From positions 1-16,145 of the forward strand of contig QHXE01000038.1 of assembly GCA_003222835.1 (NCBI GenBank): DNA of 16,145 bases, read 5' to 3'. A program made the position numbers and the translations under genes. This document shows, piece by piece, positions 1-8,200 of this stretch. This DNA comes from Acidobacteriota bacterium. GTDB taxonomy: Bacteria; Acidobacteriota; Blastocatellia; Pyrinomonadales; Pyrinomonadaceae. Each line of letters opens with the position of its first letter. Within the stretch, counting starts at the first letter, position 1. Below the pieces are notes generated by a model. The model had not been told where the DNA came from and searched no databases. It was given only the letters and a program-made list of their open reading frames with translations.

Positions 1-127
1 TTCACCTCGTCACTGGGAGGTGATCGGATTTGACTCAGTCAAAGAGTTCCGCCACCTCGGAGCGGCTAATTTCGGCGTCTGGAGCGGGTTTCAGCGATCC
101 TGTTCGGACGCTACACATCGATTTTTC

Positions 128-156
128 TTGACAAGAGAAACCGCATTGACGAAAAT
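128..156 (+). promoter_or_regulatory. candidate sigma-70 promoter for the secreted protein gene
   Basis: A perfect -35 box TTGACA (128-133) is followed after 17 nt by GAAAAT (151-156), which matches four of six -10 consensus bases. It would give a leader of about 130 nt before the start codon at 291. The leader also contains a 7-bp inverted repeat (TTGACGA at 146-152, TCGTCAA at 173-179), so structure is possible. The remaining bases 1-127 hold no gene that I can support. The call rests on consensus match alone. Confidence 0.3.
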
Positions 157-290
157 CCGAGTGCTTCTTGTCTCGTCAACTTCCCCGAATTGCCGAGTTT
201 GTATCCCAGAGAACAATCGTGAGAACACAGGTGTGGTTTGTCGGACCCGCATCAAAATCTGAATTTTCCATTCCCAAACTAGAGAGGAAC

Positions 291-1436
291 ATGAGGACAT
301 ATCGAGGAGTGAATCGAACAACCGCGCAATTACTCACCTGCTTATTCGTTCTGTGTGCCGCTGCTTTTAGTAGCAGCGCTCAAGGGCAGGAAACAGCAAC
401 TCAACAGCGGCACGCACCCGGCAAGCCAGTTTTTGTCGTCATCCCCCGCGGCAACTCAGAAGAGGCCCTGCAACAAGCGGCGGTTGCGACCAACGTTCCG
501 CTGTGGAGCAGCAGTTTCAAATTCAATGGCAGTACCTTCAACTACGCTATGGTCGGAACCAATCCGGCTTCCGGTTCCGTCGCAACCAAGATTCCGGTTG
601 TGATCATTCCCATCCGGTTCCAATTCGGCAGCACCGTGATCCGTCCGGGACAGATCGCCTGCGGTGACACTCAGAGTGCTCTTTTCCGGATCAAAAGTTC
701 GCCGCTGCTCAGGGCTGCTCCTTTCGTAGTAGGAGTGACCAACGTCGGGACCACTCAATATATTGATGCATTCCAGCGCGCTAACTTCTGGAGTGACGTG
801 AGCACTACTTCTCCGGGCTACCATGTGCGGTTTAGTCCAGTCTCCATTGCAGCCGGCCAGACGATCGTGGTCCCGCCCGCGGTTGGCGGCTTGATCGGCG
901 CATTTTGCGGTAATCAGCAGGTCGGCACCGTCGACATCAATTACTTTGACAACATTGCTCAGGGGCTCATCACCAAACTGGGGATTCCGCCCACCAGTTT
1001 GCCTCTCTTCATCGCCTATGATGTATTCGAGACGATTGGAGGAGGTTGCTGCGTGCTGGGCTATCACAGCTCAACCGCTAGCAACCAGACGTACGCAGTG
1101 GCCACCTACAATGACCCTGGAATTTTCCAGGCCGCGGGAATACGAGACGTCCATGCTTTAAGCCACGAATTGGGCGAGTGGATGGACGATCCCTTCGGCA
1201 ACAACATCGTGCCGGCTTGGGGACACGTGGGACAGGTGGGGGGCTGCCAGGATAATCTTGAAGTGGGCGACCCGGTAACCGGCAGTGCATTCACCGTGAC
1301 CTTGAACGGTTTCACCTATCACCCCGAGGACCTGGTTTTCTTCTCCTGGTTTGCGCGCGAGACTCCTTCCAGAGCGGTAAACGGCCAGTACACGTTCCTC
1401 AATGCTTTCAGCGGGCCGCAAGCGGTTTGTCACTAG
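291..1436 (+). CDS. secreted protein of unknown function with HELGE metal-site-like motif
   Basis: This encodes a 381-aa exported protein that I cannot assign to a characterised family. The start at 291 is chosen because a GAGAGGA Shine-Dalgarno lies just upstream and it opens directly into a signal peptide: basic residues, a hydrophobic stretch at about 12-25, then SSSAQGQ, with cleavage near residue 30. The mature part is rich in Gly, Thr, Ser and aromatics, as in beta-rich extracellular proteins. Near the C-terminus sits SHELGEWMDDP (His292, Glu293, Glu296), followed by a Trp and LEVGDP (Glu324, Asp327). An HE..E motif followed by an acidic E.GD resembles zinc-peptidase-like sites, but no HExxH is present, so activity is inference. 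Several Cys pairs suggest disulfides. The gene is monocistronic, closed by the terminator at 1484, and unrelated to the SUF genes downstream. Confidence 0.8.
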   Translation: MRTYRGVNRTTAQLLTCLFVLCAAAFSSSAQGQETATQQRHAPGKPVFVVIPRGNSEEALQQAAVATNVPLWSSSFKFNGSTFNYAMVGTNPASGSVATKIPVVIIPIRFQFGSTVIRPGQIACGDTQSALFRIKSSPLLRAAPFVVGVTNVGTTQYIDAFQRANFWSDVSTTSPGYHVRFSPVSIAAGQTIVVPPAVGGLIGAFCGNQQVGTVDINYFDNIAQGLITKLGIPPTSLPLFIAYDVFETIGGGCCVLGYHSSTASNQTYAVATYNDPGIFQAAGIRDVHALSHELGEWMDDPFGNNIVPAWGHVGQVGGCQDNLEVGDPVTGSAFTVTLNGFTYHPEDLVFFSWFARETPSRAVNGQYTFLNAFSGPQAVCH

Positions 1437-1483
1437 ACTAGCCTTGGGCGTTTTGCTGTAGAACGATAATATGGGTGATGAAG

Positions 1484-1514
1484 AAGGAGGCTGGATTTCA
1501 GCCTCCTTATTTTG
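1484..1514 (+). terminator. intrinsic terminator of the secreted protein gene
   Basis: A perfect 10-bp stem (AAGGAGGCTG at 1484-1493 with CAGCCTCCTT at 1499-1508) has a 5-nt loop and is followed by ATTTTG. It lies 48 bp after the stop codon and insulates this gene from the SUF operon. Confidence 0.88.
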
Positions 1515-1658
1515 TTCAGCGAGATTCTCTGCGCGGTGCCGATTCTTAATGCTTTACAGTCCCCCATACAGGAGATCGCAGGTCAACTCCCAGCATCGTC
1601 CGAAAAACCAAGTAATGATTTTCCTCGCTTCCGCCCCAAAATGAGCACCTTGCGCGGC

Positions 1659-1687
1659 TTGAAACCCATGCCCCAGTGCTTTACAAT
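1659..1687 (+). promoter_or_regulatory. SUF operon promoter
   Basis: TTGAAA (1659-1664) and TACAAT (1682-1687) are separated by exactly 17 nt, each matching five of six sigma-70 consensus bases. Transcription would start near 1693, inside the inverted repeat at 1691-1707, leaving a leader of about 60 nt before the regulator gene at 1751. No competing promoter of similar quality is seen between here and sufT. Confidence 0.7.
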
Positions 1688-1711
1688 AATAGTACTGAAA
1701 CAGTACTGTAT
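1687..1711. promoter_or_regulatory. candidate Rrf2/IscR-type operator
   Basis: A perfect inverted repeat AGTACTG-AAA-CAGTACT (1691-1707) overlaps the -10 edge and the predicted start site. Its centre, ACTG-AAA-CAGT, fits the ACTR-WWW-YAGT core of the IscR type 1 (Fe-S dependent) site, and GTAT at 1708-1711 fits the outer STAT on one side. The other outer bases do not match. Its position immediately before an Rrf2-family gene suggests autorepression of the SUF operon. This is inference from motif and placement. Confidence 0.6.
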
Positions 1712-1750
1712 AGAGGCAGAGGCGGAGAGTCGCCGGTTGAGGGCACAAAG

Positions 1751-2233
1751 ATGATCAGACTCGGTAAGCTCACAGACTACGGACTGGTTCTAATGACCTG
1801 CATAGCTCGTCACCCCGGCTCGTCCCTTTTTCGGGCGCGGGAATTGGCTCAGGAGTCGCGTCTGCCGCTGCCTACGGTCAGCAAGCTTTTGAAGGAACTC
1901 TTGCGAGGCGGCTTGCTGGTTTCGCACCGCGGGATGAAGGGTGGTTACAGTCTGGCTCGAGACCCGCGTGATATCTCCGTGGCTGAGATTGTTACTGCCA
2001 TCGAAGGTCCCATTGCGCTGACGGAATGTAGTACTGATGTTACGGGTTTGTGCGACCTGGAGCGCTATTGTCCCATCAAAAGTAATCAACGAATTATCAG
2101 CCAGGTGATACGAGGAGCGCTGGACAAAGTTACCCTCTCCGATCTGATTCAGCCCTTACATCTCATCACCGTCAAGGATGCGCGCGGGAATTTGGTACCA
2201 ACCATTGGTTATGTGTCTGGGAGAATGCAATGA
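1751..2233 (+). CDS. Rrf2-family Fe-S responsive regulator of the SUF operon
   Basis: A 160-aa transcription factor of the Rrf2 family (relatives: IscR, and the SUF-linked regulators of proteobacteria). The start is set at 1751 because the family begins at [12 protein letters not shown], with a GAGGG-type ribosome site upstream; the frame is open further upstream but would run through the operator. The winged-helix DNA-binding domain covers residues 1-75, with the recognition region [13 protein letters not shown] and the wing [12 protein letters not shown]. Three cysteines follow (Cys93, Cys101, Cys107), in the place where IscR holds its 2Fe-2S cluster, so this is probably a cluster-sensing repressor. 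The tail after 135 ([11 protein letters not shown]...) is longer than the minimal fold. Its stop codon overlaps the sufB start (ATGA), so the two are translationally coupled. Confidence 0.9.
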   Translation: MIRLGKLTDYGLVLMTCIARHPGSSLFRARELAQESRLPLPTVSKLLKELLRGGLLVSHRGMKGGYSLARDPRDISVAEIVTAIEGPIALTECSTDVTGLCDLERYCPIKSNQRIISQVIRGALDKVTLSDLIQPLHLITVKDARGNLVPTIGYVSGRMQ

Positions 2234-3687
2234 GTACGAACGTCGATACAATCCGAGATCTAGCCGAACGGGAATACAAGTGGGGCTTCGTCACTGATGT
2301 CGAAGAAGAACGGGTCCCCAAGGGTTTGAACGAAGACACTATTCGTCTGATCTCGGCCAAGAAACAAGAGCCGGAATTCATGCTCGAGTGGCGTCTGAGA
2401 GCTTACCGCCATTGGGCATTGCTCGAGAAGGCGGATGCGGAGCCGAAGTGGGCAAACATCAAATACCCACCGATCGATTACCAGAATATCGCCTACTATT
2501 CCGCGCCGAAGCAGAAGCCGGGATTGAACAGCCTTGATGAACTGGATCCGGAGATCCTGCGCACTTATGAAAAATTAGGTATTCCACTGGCGGAGCAGAA
2601 GATGCTGGCAGGCGTTGCGGTTGATGCGGTATTCGACAGCGTTTCTGTAGCCACTACTTTTAAGGGAAAACTCGCCGAGCTGGGAATCATTTTCTGTTCA
2701 TTTTCAGAGGCGGTGCAGAAGCACCCAGAGCTGGTCAAGAAATATCTTGGCTCAGTGGTGCCTTATACAGACAACTTCTTTGCCTCGCTGAACGCCGCCG
2801 TATTCACTGACGGGTCTTTTGTGTACGTGCCGAAAGGCGTGCGCTGTCCCATGGAGCTTTCCACTTATTTCCGCATCAACGCTGCGGAAACCGGCCAGTT
2901 CGAACGTACGCTGATCATCGCCGACGAGGGTGCCTCCGTCAGCTATTTGGAAGGCTGCACCGCGCCTATCCGCGACGAAAACCAGTTACACGCCGCTGTG
3001 GTCGAATTGATCGCCCTGGATAATGCGCAGATCAAGTATTCCACCGTGCAGAACTGGTATCCGGGCGACAAGCAAGGCAAAGGTGGGATCTACAACTTTG
3101 TCACCAAGCGCGGCAAATGTCTGGGCGTGAACTCTAAGATTTCCTGGACACAGGTGGAAACCGGTTCCGCCATCACCTGGAAGTATCCCAGCTGCATCCT
3201 GCAGGGCGAGAACTCGGTGGGCGAGTTTTACTCGGTTGCGCTAACCAACAATTATCAGCAGGCCGATACCGGTACCAAGATGATTCATATTGGGAAGAAC
3301 ACACGCAGCACCATCGTCTCGAAAGGAATCTCTGCCGGCCATGGCCAGAATACGTACCGTGGACAGGTGAAAATCCTGAAGGGCGCGACCGGTGCCCGCA
3401 ACTATACCCAGTGCGACTCGCTTCTGATTGGCGAGAAGTGCGGCGCCCATACGTTTCCCTACATCGAGGTCAAGAATTCTACTGCCCAGATGGAGCACGA
3501 AGCTTCCACTTCAAAAATCGGCGAGGACCAGCTTTTTTATCTGCGCCAGCGCGGGCTGACGGCGGAAGATGCCGTCTCCATGATCGTGAATGGTTTCTGT
3601 AAGCGGGTGTTTCGCGAGTTGCCGATGGAGTTCGCGGTTGAAGCTCAAAAGCTGCTGAGCGTCAGTTTGGAAGGCAGCGTTGGATAA
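2230..3687 (+). CDS. sufB: SufB, Fe-S cluster scaffold subunit
   Basis: A 485-aa SufB of normal length. In the SufBC2D complex it is the subunit on which Fe-S clusters are assembled in the cytosol, receiving sulfur from SufS and its partner. The family signatures are clear: SYLEGCTAP with Cys243 (E. coli Cys254), TQCDSLLIG with Cys395 (E. coli Cys405, sulfur acceptor), and [17 protein letters not shown] with His423 and Glu424 (E. coli His433/Glu434). All residues tied to cluster formation are therefore present. The start overlaps the regulator stop codon, and GGGAG lies just upstream. The gap to sufC is 30 bp. Nothing is odd about the gene. Confidence 0.97.
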   Translation: MSTNVDTIRDLAEREYKWGFVTDVEEERVPKGLNEDTIRLISAKKQEPEFMLEWRLRAYRHWALLEKADAEPKWANIKYPPIDYQNIAYYSAPKQKPGLNSLDELDPEILRTYEKLGIPLAEQKMLAGVAVDAVFDSVSVATTFKGKLAELGIIFCSFSEAVQKHPELVKKYLGSVVPYTDNFFASLNAAVFTDGSFVYVPKGVRCPMELSTYFRINAAETGQFERTLIIADEGASVSYLEGCTAPIRDENQLHAAVVELIALDNAQIKYSTVQNWYPGDKQGKGGIYNFVTKRGKCLGVNSKISWTQVETGSAITWKYPSCILQGENSVGEFYSVALTNNYQQADTGTKMIHIGKNTRSTIVSKGISAGHGQNTYRGQVKILKGATGARNYTQCDSLLIGEKCGAHTFPYIEVKNSTAQMEHEASTSKIGEDQLFYLRQRGLTAEDAVSMIVNGFCKRVFRELPMEFAVEAQKLLSVSLEGSVG

Positions 3688-3717
3688 GTTGAGAAATGGA
3701 ATTGGAGAGGAATAGGA

Positions 3718-4482
3718 ATGAGCTTGCTGGAAATCAAGAATCTGCACGTTAATGTGGACAACCACGAAATCCTGAAAGGGATCGACCTCACGGTGAATGC
3801 GGGTGAGGTGCACTCGATTATGGGGCCGAATGGCTCAGGCAAGAGCACTCTGGCGCAGGTCCTGGCGCGCCGCGAAGCTTACAACATCACCGCGGGTGAG
3901 ATATGGCTGGACGGCAAAGACCTGCTCGCCATGAAACCGGAAGAGGCAGCCTGCGAAGGCCTCTTCCTGGCGTTCCAGTATCCCGTGGAAATTTCTGGCA
4001 TCAGCAACGCGTATTTTCTTCGCTCCGCTCTGAATGCGATTCGCAAATATCGCGGGCTCGATGAAATGGACGCCATGGATTTCCTGCCTTTATACCGGGA
4101 AAAGCTGAAGTTGCTCGAAATGGACGAGAAGCTCATGAACCGTTCGGTCAACGAAGGCTTTTCCGGTGGCGAGAAAAAGAGAAACGAGATCCTGCAGATG
4201 GCGATCCTCGAGCCCAAGCTCGCCGTCCTGGATGAGACCGACTCGGGTCTGGACATTGATGCCTTAAGGATTGTGGCTAAGGGAATTGAAGCCATGCGCA
4301 GCCCGAAGCGCGCCATGGTCGTGGTAACTCACTATCAGCGGTTGCTGAACTACATAGTCCCCGACTTCGTCCACGTTCTGCTCGATGGACGCATTGTTCG
4401 TTCCGGTGGTCCGGAACTGGCGCTGGAACTTGAAGAGAAGGGTTACAGCACCATGGAGACTGCAAACGCGACTCCCGCTTAG
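3718..4482 (+). CDS. sufC: SufC, ABC-type ATPase of the SUF complex
   Basis: A 254-aa soluble ABC ATPase that drives the conformational change of SufBC2D; it is not a transporter. Visible motifs in order: Walker A GPNGSGKST (36-44, Lys42), Q-loop AFQYP (Gln87), signature FSGGEKKR (148-155) with the charged stretch typical of SufC, Walker B LAVLDETDSGLD (Asp172, Glu173), and H-loop His205 (VVTHYQRLL). The ribosome site GGAGAGG stands 7 nt before the ATG. Length and motifs fit SufC well. It lies between sufB and sufD with short gaps (30 and 23 bp). Confidence 0.97.
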   Translation: MSLLEIKNLHVNVDNHEILKGIDLTVNAGEVHSIMGPNGSGKSTLAQVLARREAYNITAGEIWLDGKDLLAMKPEEAACEGLFLAFQYPVEISGISNAYFLRSALNAIRKYRGLDEMDAMDFLPLYREKLKLLEMDEKLMNRSVNEGFSGGEKKRNEILQMAILEPKLAVLDETDSGLDIDALRIVAKGIEAMRSPKRAMVVVTHYQRLLNYIVPDFVHVLLDGRIVRSGGPELALELEEKGYSTMETANATPA

Positions 4483-4505
4483 CCCAAGACAAGGAAAGAA
4501 ACCTG

Positions 4506-5894
4506 GTGATCACAGCAACTCAGCAATTGGAAAATTATCTGGAGAGCTTTACCGAACTGCAGAAGCGTGTGGTTGGGCGTAGCCTGCCCTGGCTGCGCCA
4601 GTTGCGCGAGGATGCGTTTGCGCGCTTTTGTGAGGCCGGATTTCCCACCACACACGATGAAGACTGGCGCTTTACTAATGTTTCCGCAATCGCGAAAACT
4701 GCTTTTCAGTTGCCGCGCAAGGACGGAGTTCAAATTTCGCGCAAGAACCTCGATCCGTATCGCATTCCCGGTGTTGAGTGCCAGCTCGTATTTGTAAACG
4801 GGCGGTTTGCGAGCGAACTCTCGCTGCTAAACAATTTGCCGCGCGGGGTGAAAGTAAGCAGTCTGGCGGCGGAAATACTCAACAGCCCCAAAGAAATCGA
4901 AGCACACCTGGGGTGTTATCTCGACACCAAGCGGGACGCCTTCGCCGCACTGAACACCGCGTTCCTTGAAGATGGTGCATACGTGCACATCCCTCGCGGC
5001 ACCGTGCTCGAGGAACCTATCAGTGTGCTGTTTGTCTCAGTCACCAATGGTGTTCCGCTGATGAGTCATCCGCGAAATTTGATCGTGGCGGAGGAAGACA
5101 GCCAGGCCACAATTCTTGAAGAATATATCTCGCTCGACAGCGGCGCTGCTTTCTGCAACACGGTGACCGAACTGGTTGCCGGTGAGAACGCTATTCTTTC
5201 GCACTACATGATCGAACGCGAACACACCGAAGCTTTCAACGTCTCGACATTACGCATGCAGCAGGGAAGAGCTGCTACTGTCGCGTCGCATTCAGTGCTG
5301 CTTGGCGGGGCATTAGTGCGTAACAATGTACATCCAGTGCTGGCGGGAGAAGGCGGCGACTGTCTGATAAACGGCCTTTTCATCGGCAACGGCCGCCAAC
5401 ACATCGACAATTACATGTTGGTGGAACATGCCAAGCCGCACTGTGGAAGCCGGCAATTTTATAACGGTATTCTGGATGGTCATGCCCACGGCGTCTTTCA
5501 CGGCCGCATCATCGTGCACAAAGAGGCTCAGAAAACCGACGCCAAGCAGACCAATCGCAATCTTTTGCTGTCCGATGATGCCCAGATTGATACCAAGCCG
5601 CAACTGGAGATCTACGCCGACGACGTGAAATGCACCCATGGCGCTACCATCGGGCAGATGGCGGAGGATGCGCTGTTTTATCTGCGCGCGCGCGGCATCG
5701 ATGAAGTGTCGGCGCGGAAATTACTCCTGTTTGCCTTCGCCAGCGAATGTCTCGACCGCATGAAGTATGGCCCGGTTCGTACCCACGTAGAAGCTGTGAT
5801 CAATCAAAGTTTGCTGCAAGTGGCCAATGTGCCGGGCATATGGAAAGAAAGAAAGCAGGAGGATGTGGGCAGAACATGGGAGGAAGTCGGATGA
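4506..5894 (+). CDS. sufD: SufD, Fe-S assembly scaffold partner of SufB
   Basis: A 462-aa SufD, the beta-helical partner of SufB in SufBC2D, needed for iron acquisition and cluster assembly. The C-terminal core is well conserved: HGVFHGRIIVHKEAQKTDAK, then KPQLEIYADDVKCTHGATIG, where His378 corresponds to the functional E. coli His360, then DALFYLRARGI. The start is GTG at 4506, with an AAGGAAAG ribosome site about 8 nt before; no better start is visible, and MITATQQLENYL is a normal N-terminus. The last codons carry the ribosome site of sufS (GGGAGG), and the stop overlaps the sufS start as ATGA, so the two are translationally coupled. Confidence 0.95.
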   Translation: MITATQQLENYLESFTELQKRVVGRSLPWLRQLREDAFARFCEAGFPTTHDEDWRFTNVSAIAKTAFQLPRKDGVQISRKNLDPYRIPGVECQLVFVNGRFASELSLLNNLPRGVKVSSLAAEILNSPKEIEAHLGCYLDTKRDAFAALNTAFLEDGAYVHIPRGTVLEEPISVLFVSVTNGVPLMSHPRNLIVAEEDSQATILEEYISLDSGAAFCNTVTELVAGENAILSHYMIEREHTEAFNVSTLRMQQGRAATVASHSVLLGGALVRNNVHPVLAGEGGDCLINGLFIGNGRQHIDNYMLVEHAKPHCGSRQFYNGILDGHAHGVFHGRIIVHKEAQKTDAKQTNRNLLLSDDAQIDTKPQLEIYADDVKCTHGATIGQMAEDALFYLRARGIDEVSARKLLLFAFASECLDRMKYGPVRTHVEAVINQSLLQVANVPGIWKERKQEDVGRTWEEVG

Positions 5895-7258
5895 CCAGCG
5901 TTGCCAGAAGATTGCCCACCGTGTTGCGTCCCCCACAAGCGCAGAATATAGGCGGCTTTGATGTGGAAAAACTGCGCCGCGATTTTCCAATCCTGAAACA
6001 GAAAATTCGTGGTCGGCGGCTGGTTTATTTGGACAACGCAGCCACCTCGCAAAAACCCCAGGCCGTAATCGACGCCATCTCCCATTACTACGAGCGGGAC
6101 AACTCTAACGTCCATCGTGGCGTGCATTATCTTTCCGAGCGTGCAACCGAAGAGTTCGAGAACGCGCGCCAGACCGTACAGCGCTTCATAAACGCCGCGT
6201 CTGCGAGTGAGATCATCTTTACGCGTGGTACCACCGAGGGGATTAACTTGGTCGCTCAAACTTACGGGCGCACTCACGTGGGTCCGGGCGACGAGATACT
6301 CGTCACCGCTCTTGAGCATCACTCTAATATCGTGCCCTGGCAACTGTTGCGCGATGAGAAAGGCGCAAAGCTCCGAGTGGCGCCAGTCAACGATAGCGGG
6401 GAACTGCTGCTTGAAGAGTTCGAAAAGCTACTGAGCCCGCGAACCAACATCGTGGCCGTCACTCACATCTCAAATGCGATTGGCACCGTTATTCCGCTTC
6501 GGCAGATCATCGAAATGGCGCATCGCCGGAATGTCCCCGTTCTGGTTGACGGAGCGCAAGCGGTTCCCCATTTGACCGTGGACGTGCAGGCTCTCGATTG
6601 CGACTTCTACACCTTCTCCAGTCACAAGCTATACGGTCCCACCGGCATGGGCGTGCTGTACGGCAAGTCCGCTTTGCTGGATGCAATGCCACCCTACCAG
6701 GGCGGCGGCGACATGATCAGCTCCGTTACTTTCGAGAAAACGACCTACAACAAGTTGCCCTACAAATTTGAAGCCGGCACGCCTCACGTGGCAGGCGCCA
6801 TCGGATTGGGAGCGGCAATTGATTACGTCAATGCTCTCGGGATAGAAAATCTAGCCGCGCACGAACATGATTTGCTCGCGTACGCTACCGAAAAAGTTTC
6901 AGCTCTGCCCGGCATTCGCGTGATCGGCACCGCCAAAGAAAAGGCCGCTGTGCTTTCCTTCGTGCTCGATGGCGTCCACCCCCATGATGTGGGCACCATT
7001 CTCGACCAGGAGGGAATTGCGATTCGCACCGGTCATCATTGCGCTCAGCCGGTAATGCAGCGCTTCGAGGTCCCGGCCACAGCCCGGGCTTCGTTCGCTC
7101 TTTACAATACCCGGGAGGAAGTAGACGTCCTGGTCGAAGGACATTCTCGAACACAGCAAAGCGCCGCGCAATTTCCGCGAGCTGTCAGCGGCGAACCACA
7201 AAGCGGAGGGCTACAACCCGCTCTGCGGCGACCATTTCACCGTCTATGTAGACATTGA
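5891..7258 (+). CDS. sufS: SufS cysteine desulfurase, C-terminus replaced by out-of-frame sufU sequence
   Basis: A group II PLP-dependent cysteine desulfurase that takes sulfur from L-cysteine for the SUF scaffold. The ATG at 5891 has GGGAGG 7 nt upstream and overlaps the sufD stop. Visible family features: LVYLDNAATSQKP, the EHHSN segment, the PLP Schiff-base lysine Lys246 in TFSSHKLYGPTG, and the catalytic Cys384 in RTGHHCAQP. Homology runs through YNTREEVDVLVEG (to about residue 417). There the usual last helix of some ten residues and stop codon are missing. The frame instead runs 38 codons into sufU DNA, giving an Arg- and Gln-rich tail ending in HRLCRH. The catalytic core is complete, so the product may still be active. 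A damaged chromosome and an assembly or base-call error are both possible. Confidence 0.9.
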   Translation: MTSVARRLPTVLRPPQAQNIGGFDVEKLRRDFPILKQKIRGRRLVYLDNAATSQKPQAVIDAISHYYERDNSNVHRGVHYLSERATEEFENARQTVQRFINAASASEIIFTRGTTEGINLVAQTYGRTHVGPGDEILVTALEHHSNIVPWQLLRDEKGAKLRVAPVNDSGELLLEEFEKLLSPRTNIVAVTHISNAIGTVIPLRQIIEMAHRRNVPVLVDGAQAVPHLTVDVQALDCDFYTFSSHKLYGPTGMGVLYGKSALLDAMPPYQGGGDMISSVTFEKTTYNKLPYKFEAGTPHVAGAIGLGAAIDYVNALGIENLAAHEHDLLAYATEKVSALPGIRVIGTAKEKAAVLSFVLDGVHPHDVGTILDQEGIAIRTGHHCAQPVMQRFEVPATARASFALYNTREEVDVLVEGHSRTQQSAAQFPRAVSGEPQSGGLQPALRRPFHRLCRH

Positions 7259-7562
7259 TGGTGATTCGATCCGTGACATCGGTTTCCAAGGGTCAGGATG
7301 CGCTATTTCCAAGGCTTCGGCCTCAATGATGACCCAGATCTTAAAGGGAAAGAGCACAGCCGAAGCAGAACAACTCTTTGCTCGCTTCCATAAACTGGTC
7401 ACCGGCGCGCCGACCGCGAACGGCGATCAAACTGAGCTAGGCAAGCTCGCAGTTTTTTCCGGCGTTTCTGAGTTTCCCGTCCGGGTAAAATGCGCAACCC
7501 TCGCATGGCACACGTTGCACGCTGCCCTGGAGGGAAAACAACAAACTGTATCCACGGAGTGA
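7140..7562 (+). pseudogene. sufU: SufU-like sulfur relay protein, N-terminus missing, no usable start codon
   Basis: Read from 7140 in the frame one base ahead of sufS, this gives about 140 residues of SufU, the zinc-dependent sulfurtransferase that accepts sulfur from SufS. The sequence begins DILEHSKAPRNFREL, which matches the family from about residue 10 onward. The three zinc cysteines and the conserved Asp are present: NPLCGDHF, QGSGCAISKAS and RVKCATLAW. The frame is closed upstream by TAG at 7122 and holds no ATG, GTG or TTG before the internal ATG at 7326, which lies after two of the three Cys motifs. As written the protein can only be made by a frameshift from sufS, giving a SufS-SufU fusion, or not at all. 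The ligands are all preserved, which suggests recent damage or a sequence error. Confidence 0.85.
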
Positions 7563-7608
7563 CATCTAAAAACCAGCGGTATTAAACAAGATTAGAGGTA
7601 ATTGGACC

Positions 7609-8175
7609 ATGCACGCCAGTGAACCCATTACATTAAGCCGTGCTTGCGATGTCATAGAAATCCCCAGCGGAATTAGTGGCAGCCTTCCCGAAGGCGCCGT
7701 CGTCAGGGTCACGCAATTTCTGGGTAGCGGATACACCGTGATGAATGATCACGGGTACATGTATCGCGTCGACGTAAAAGACGCCGATGCGCTGGGTCTA
7801 TCCAACGCCGCGCCAACTCAAGCGCCAGCTGCCGCGCAAGGACCTTTCAGCGAGCAGATGGTTTGGGATCAATTGAAAACTGTGTTCGATCCGGAGATCC
7901 CGGTCAATATTGTGGACCTTGGCCTGGTCTACTCCTGCCTGATTAAGCCACAGGAAGAGGGCGGGAAAAAGATCGAACTCAAAATGTCAATGACGGCGCC
8001 GGGTTGCGGCATGGGCAACGTGCTCAAAGCCGACGTCGAAAACAAGCTCCGGCGTCTACCCGAGGTGAAAGAAGTTCAAGTGGAGGTCGTGTTTGACCCG
8101 CCATGGCATCCCGGCTTGATGTCAGAACCAGCCAAGTTACAGCTTGGCTTTGACCTCGATTACGGATCGAGATAA
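7609..8175 (+). CDS. sufT: SufT, DUF59/MIP18-type Fe-S maturation protein
   Basis: A 188-aa protein of the long SufT type. Residues 1-75 form a small N-terminal domain (LPEGAVVRVTQFLGSGYTVM), then an Ala/Pro/Gln linker (about 68-82), then a DUF59/MIP18 domain with DPEIPVNIVDLGLVY, MTAPGCGMG (conserved Cys) and VVFDPPWHPG. SufT is an accessory factor that helps deliver clusters to target proteins and commonly closes SUF operons. AGAGGT lies before the ATG and the gap after sufU is 46 bp. The 3' end holds two short perfect hairpins (AGCCAAG/CTTGGCT at 8130-8149 and CTCGAT/ATCGAG at 8155-8171, the latter reaching to 4 bases before the end of the stop codon) without a T-tract, possibly marking the operon end. 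Confidence 0.93.
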   Translation: MHASEPITLSRACDVIEIPSGISGSLPEGAVVRVTQFLGSGYTVMNDHGYMYRVDVKDADALGLSNAAPTQAPAAAQGPFSEQMVWDQLKTVFDPEIPVNIVDLGLVYSCLIKPQEEGGKKIELKMSMTAPGCGMGNVLKADVENKLRRLPEVKEVQVEVVFDPPWHPGLMSEPAKLQLGFDLDYGSR

Positions 8176-8200
8176 CGGTACTGACTCGTCCCTGGTTCCG

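Noticed and set aside
456..1067. 203-codon minus-strand frame inside the secreted protein gene
   Set aside because: It lies antisense to a gene with a good start, signal peptide and terminator; the composition is not protein-like.
2030..2036. AGTACTG copy inside the regulator gene, as a second operator half
   Set aside because: Only one arm is present and it lies within coding sequence; likely chance.
7326..7562. Independent 78-aa gene starting at the ATG 7326
   Set aside because: It is the internal part of SufU; homology and open frame extend upstream to 7140, and no ribosome site precedes 7326.
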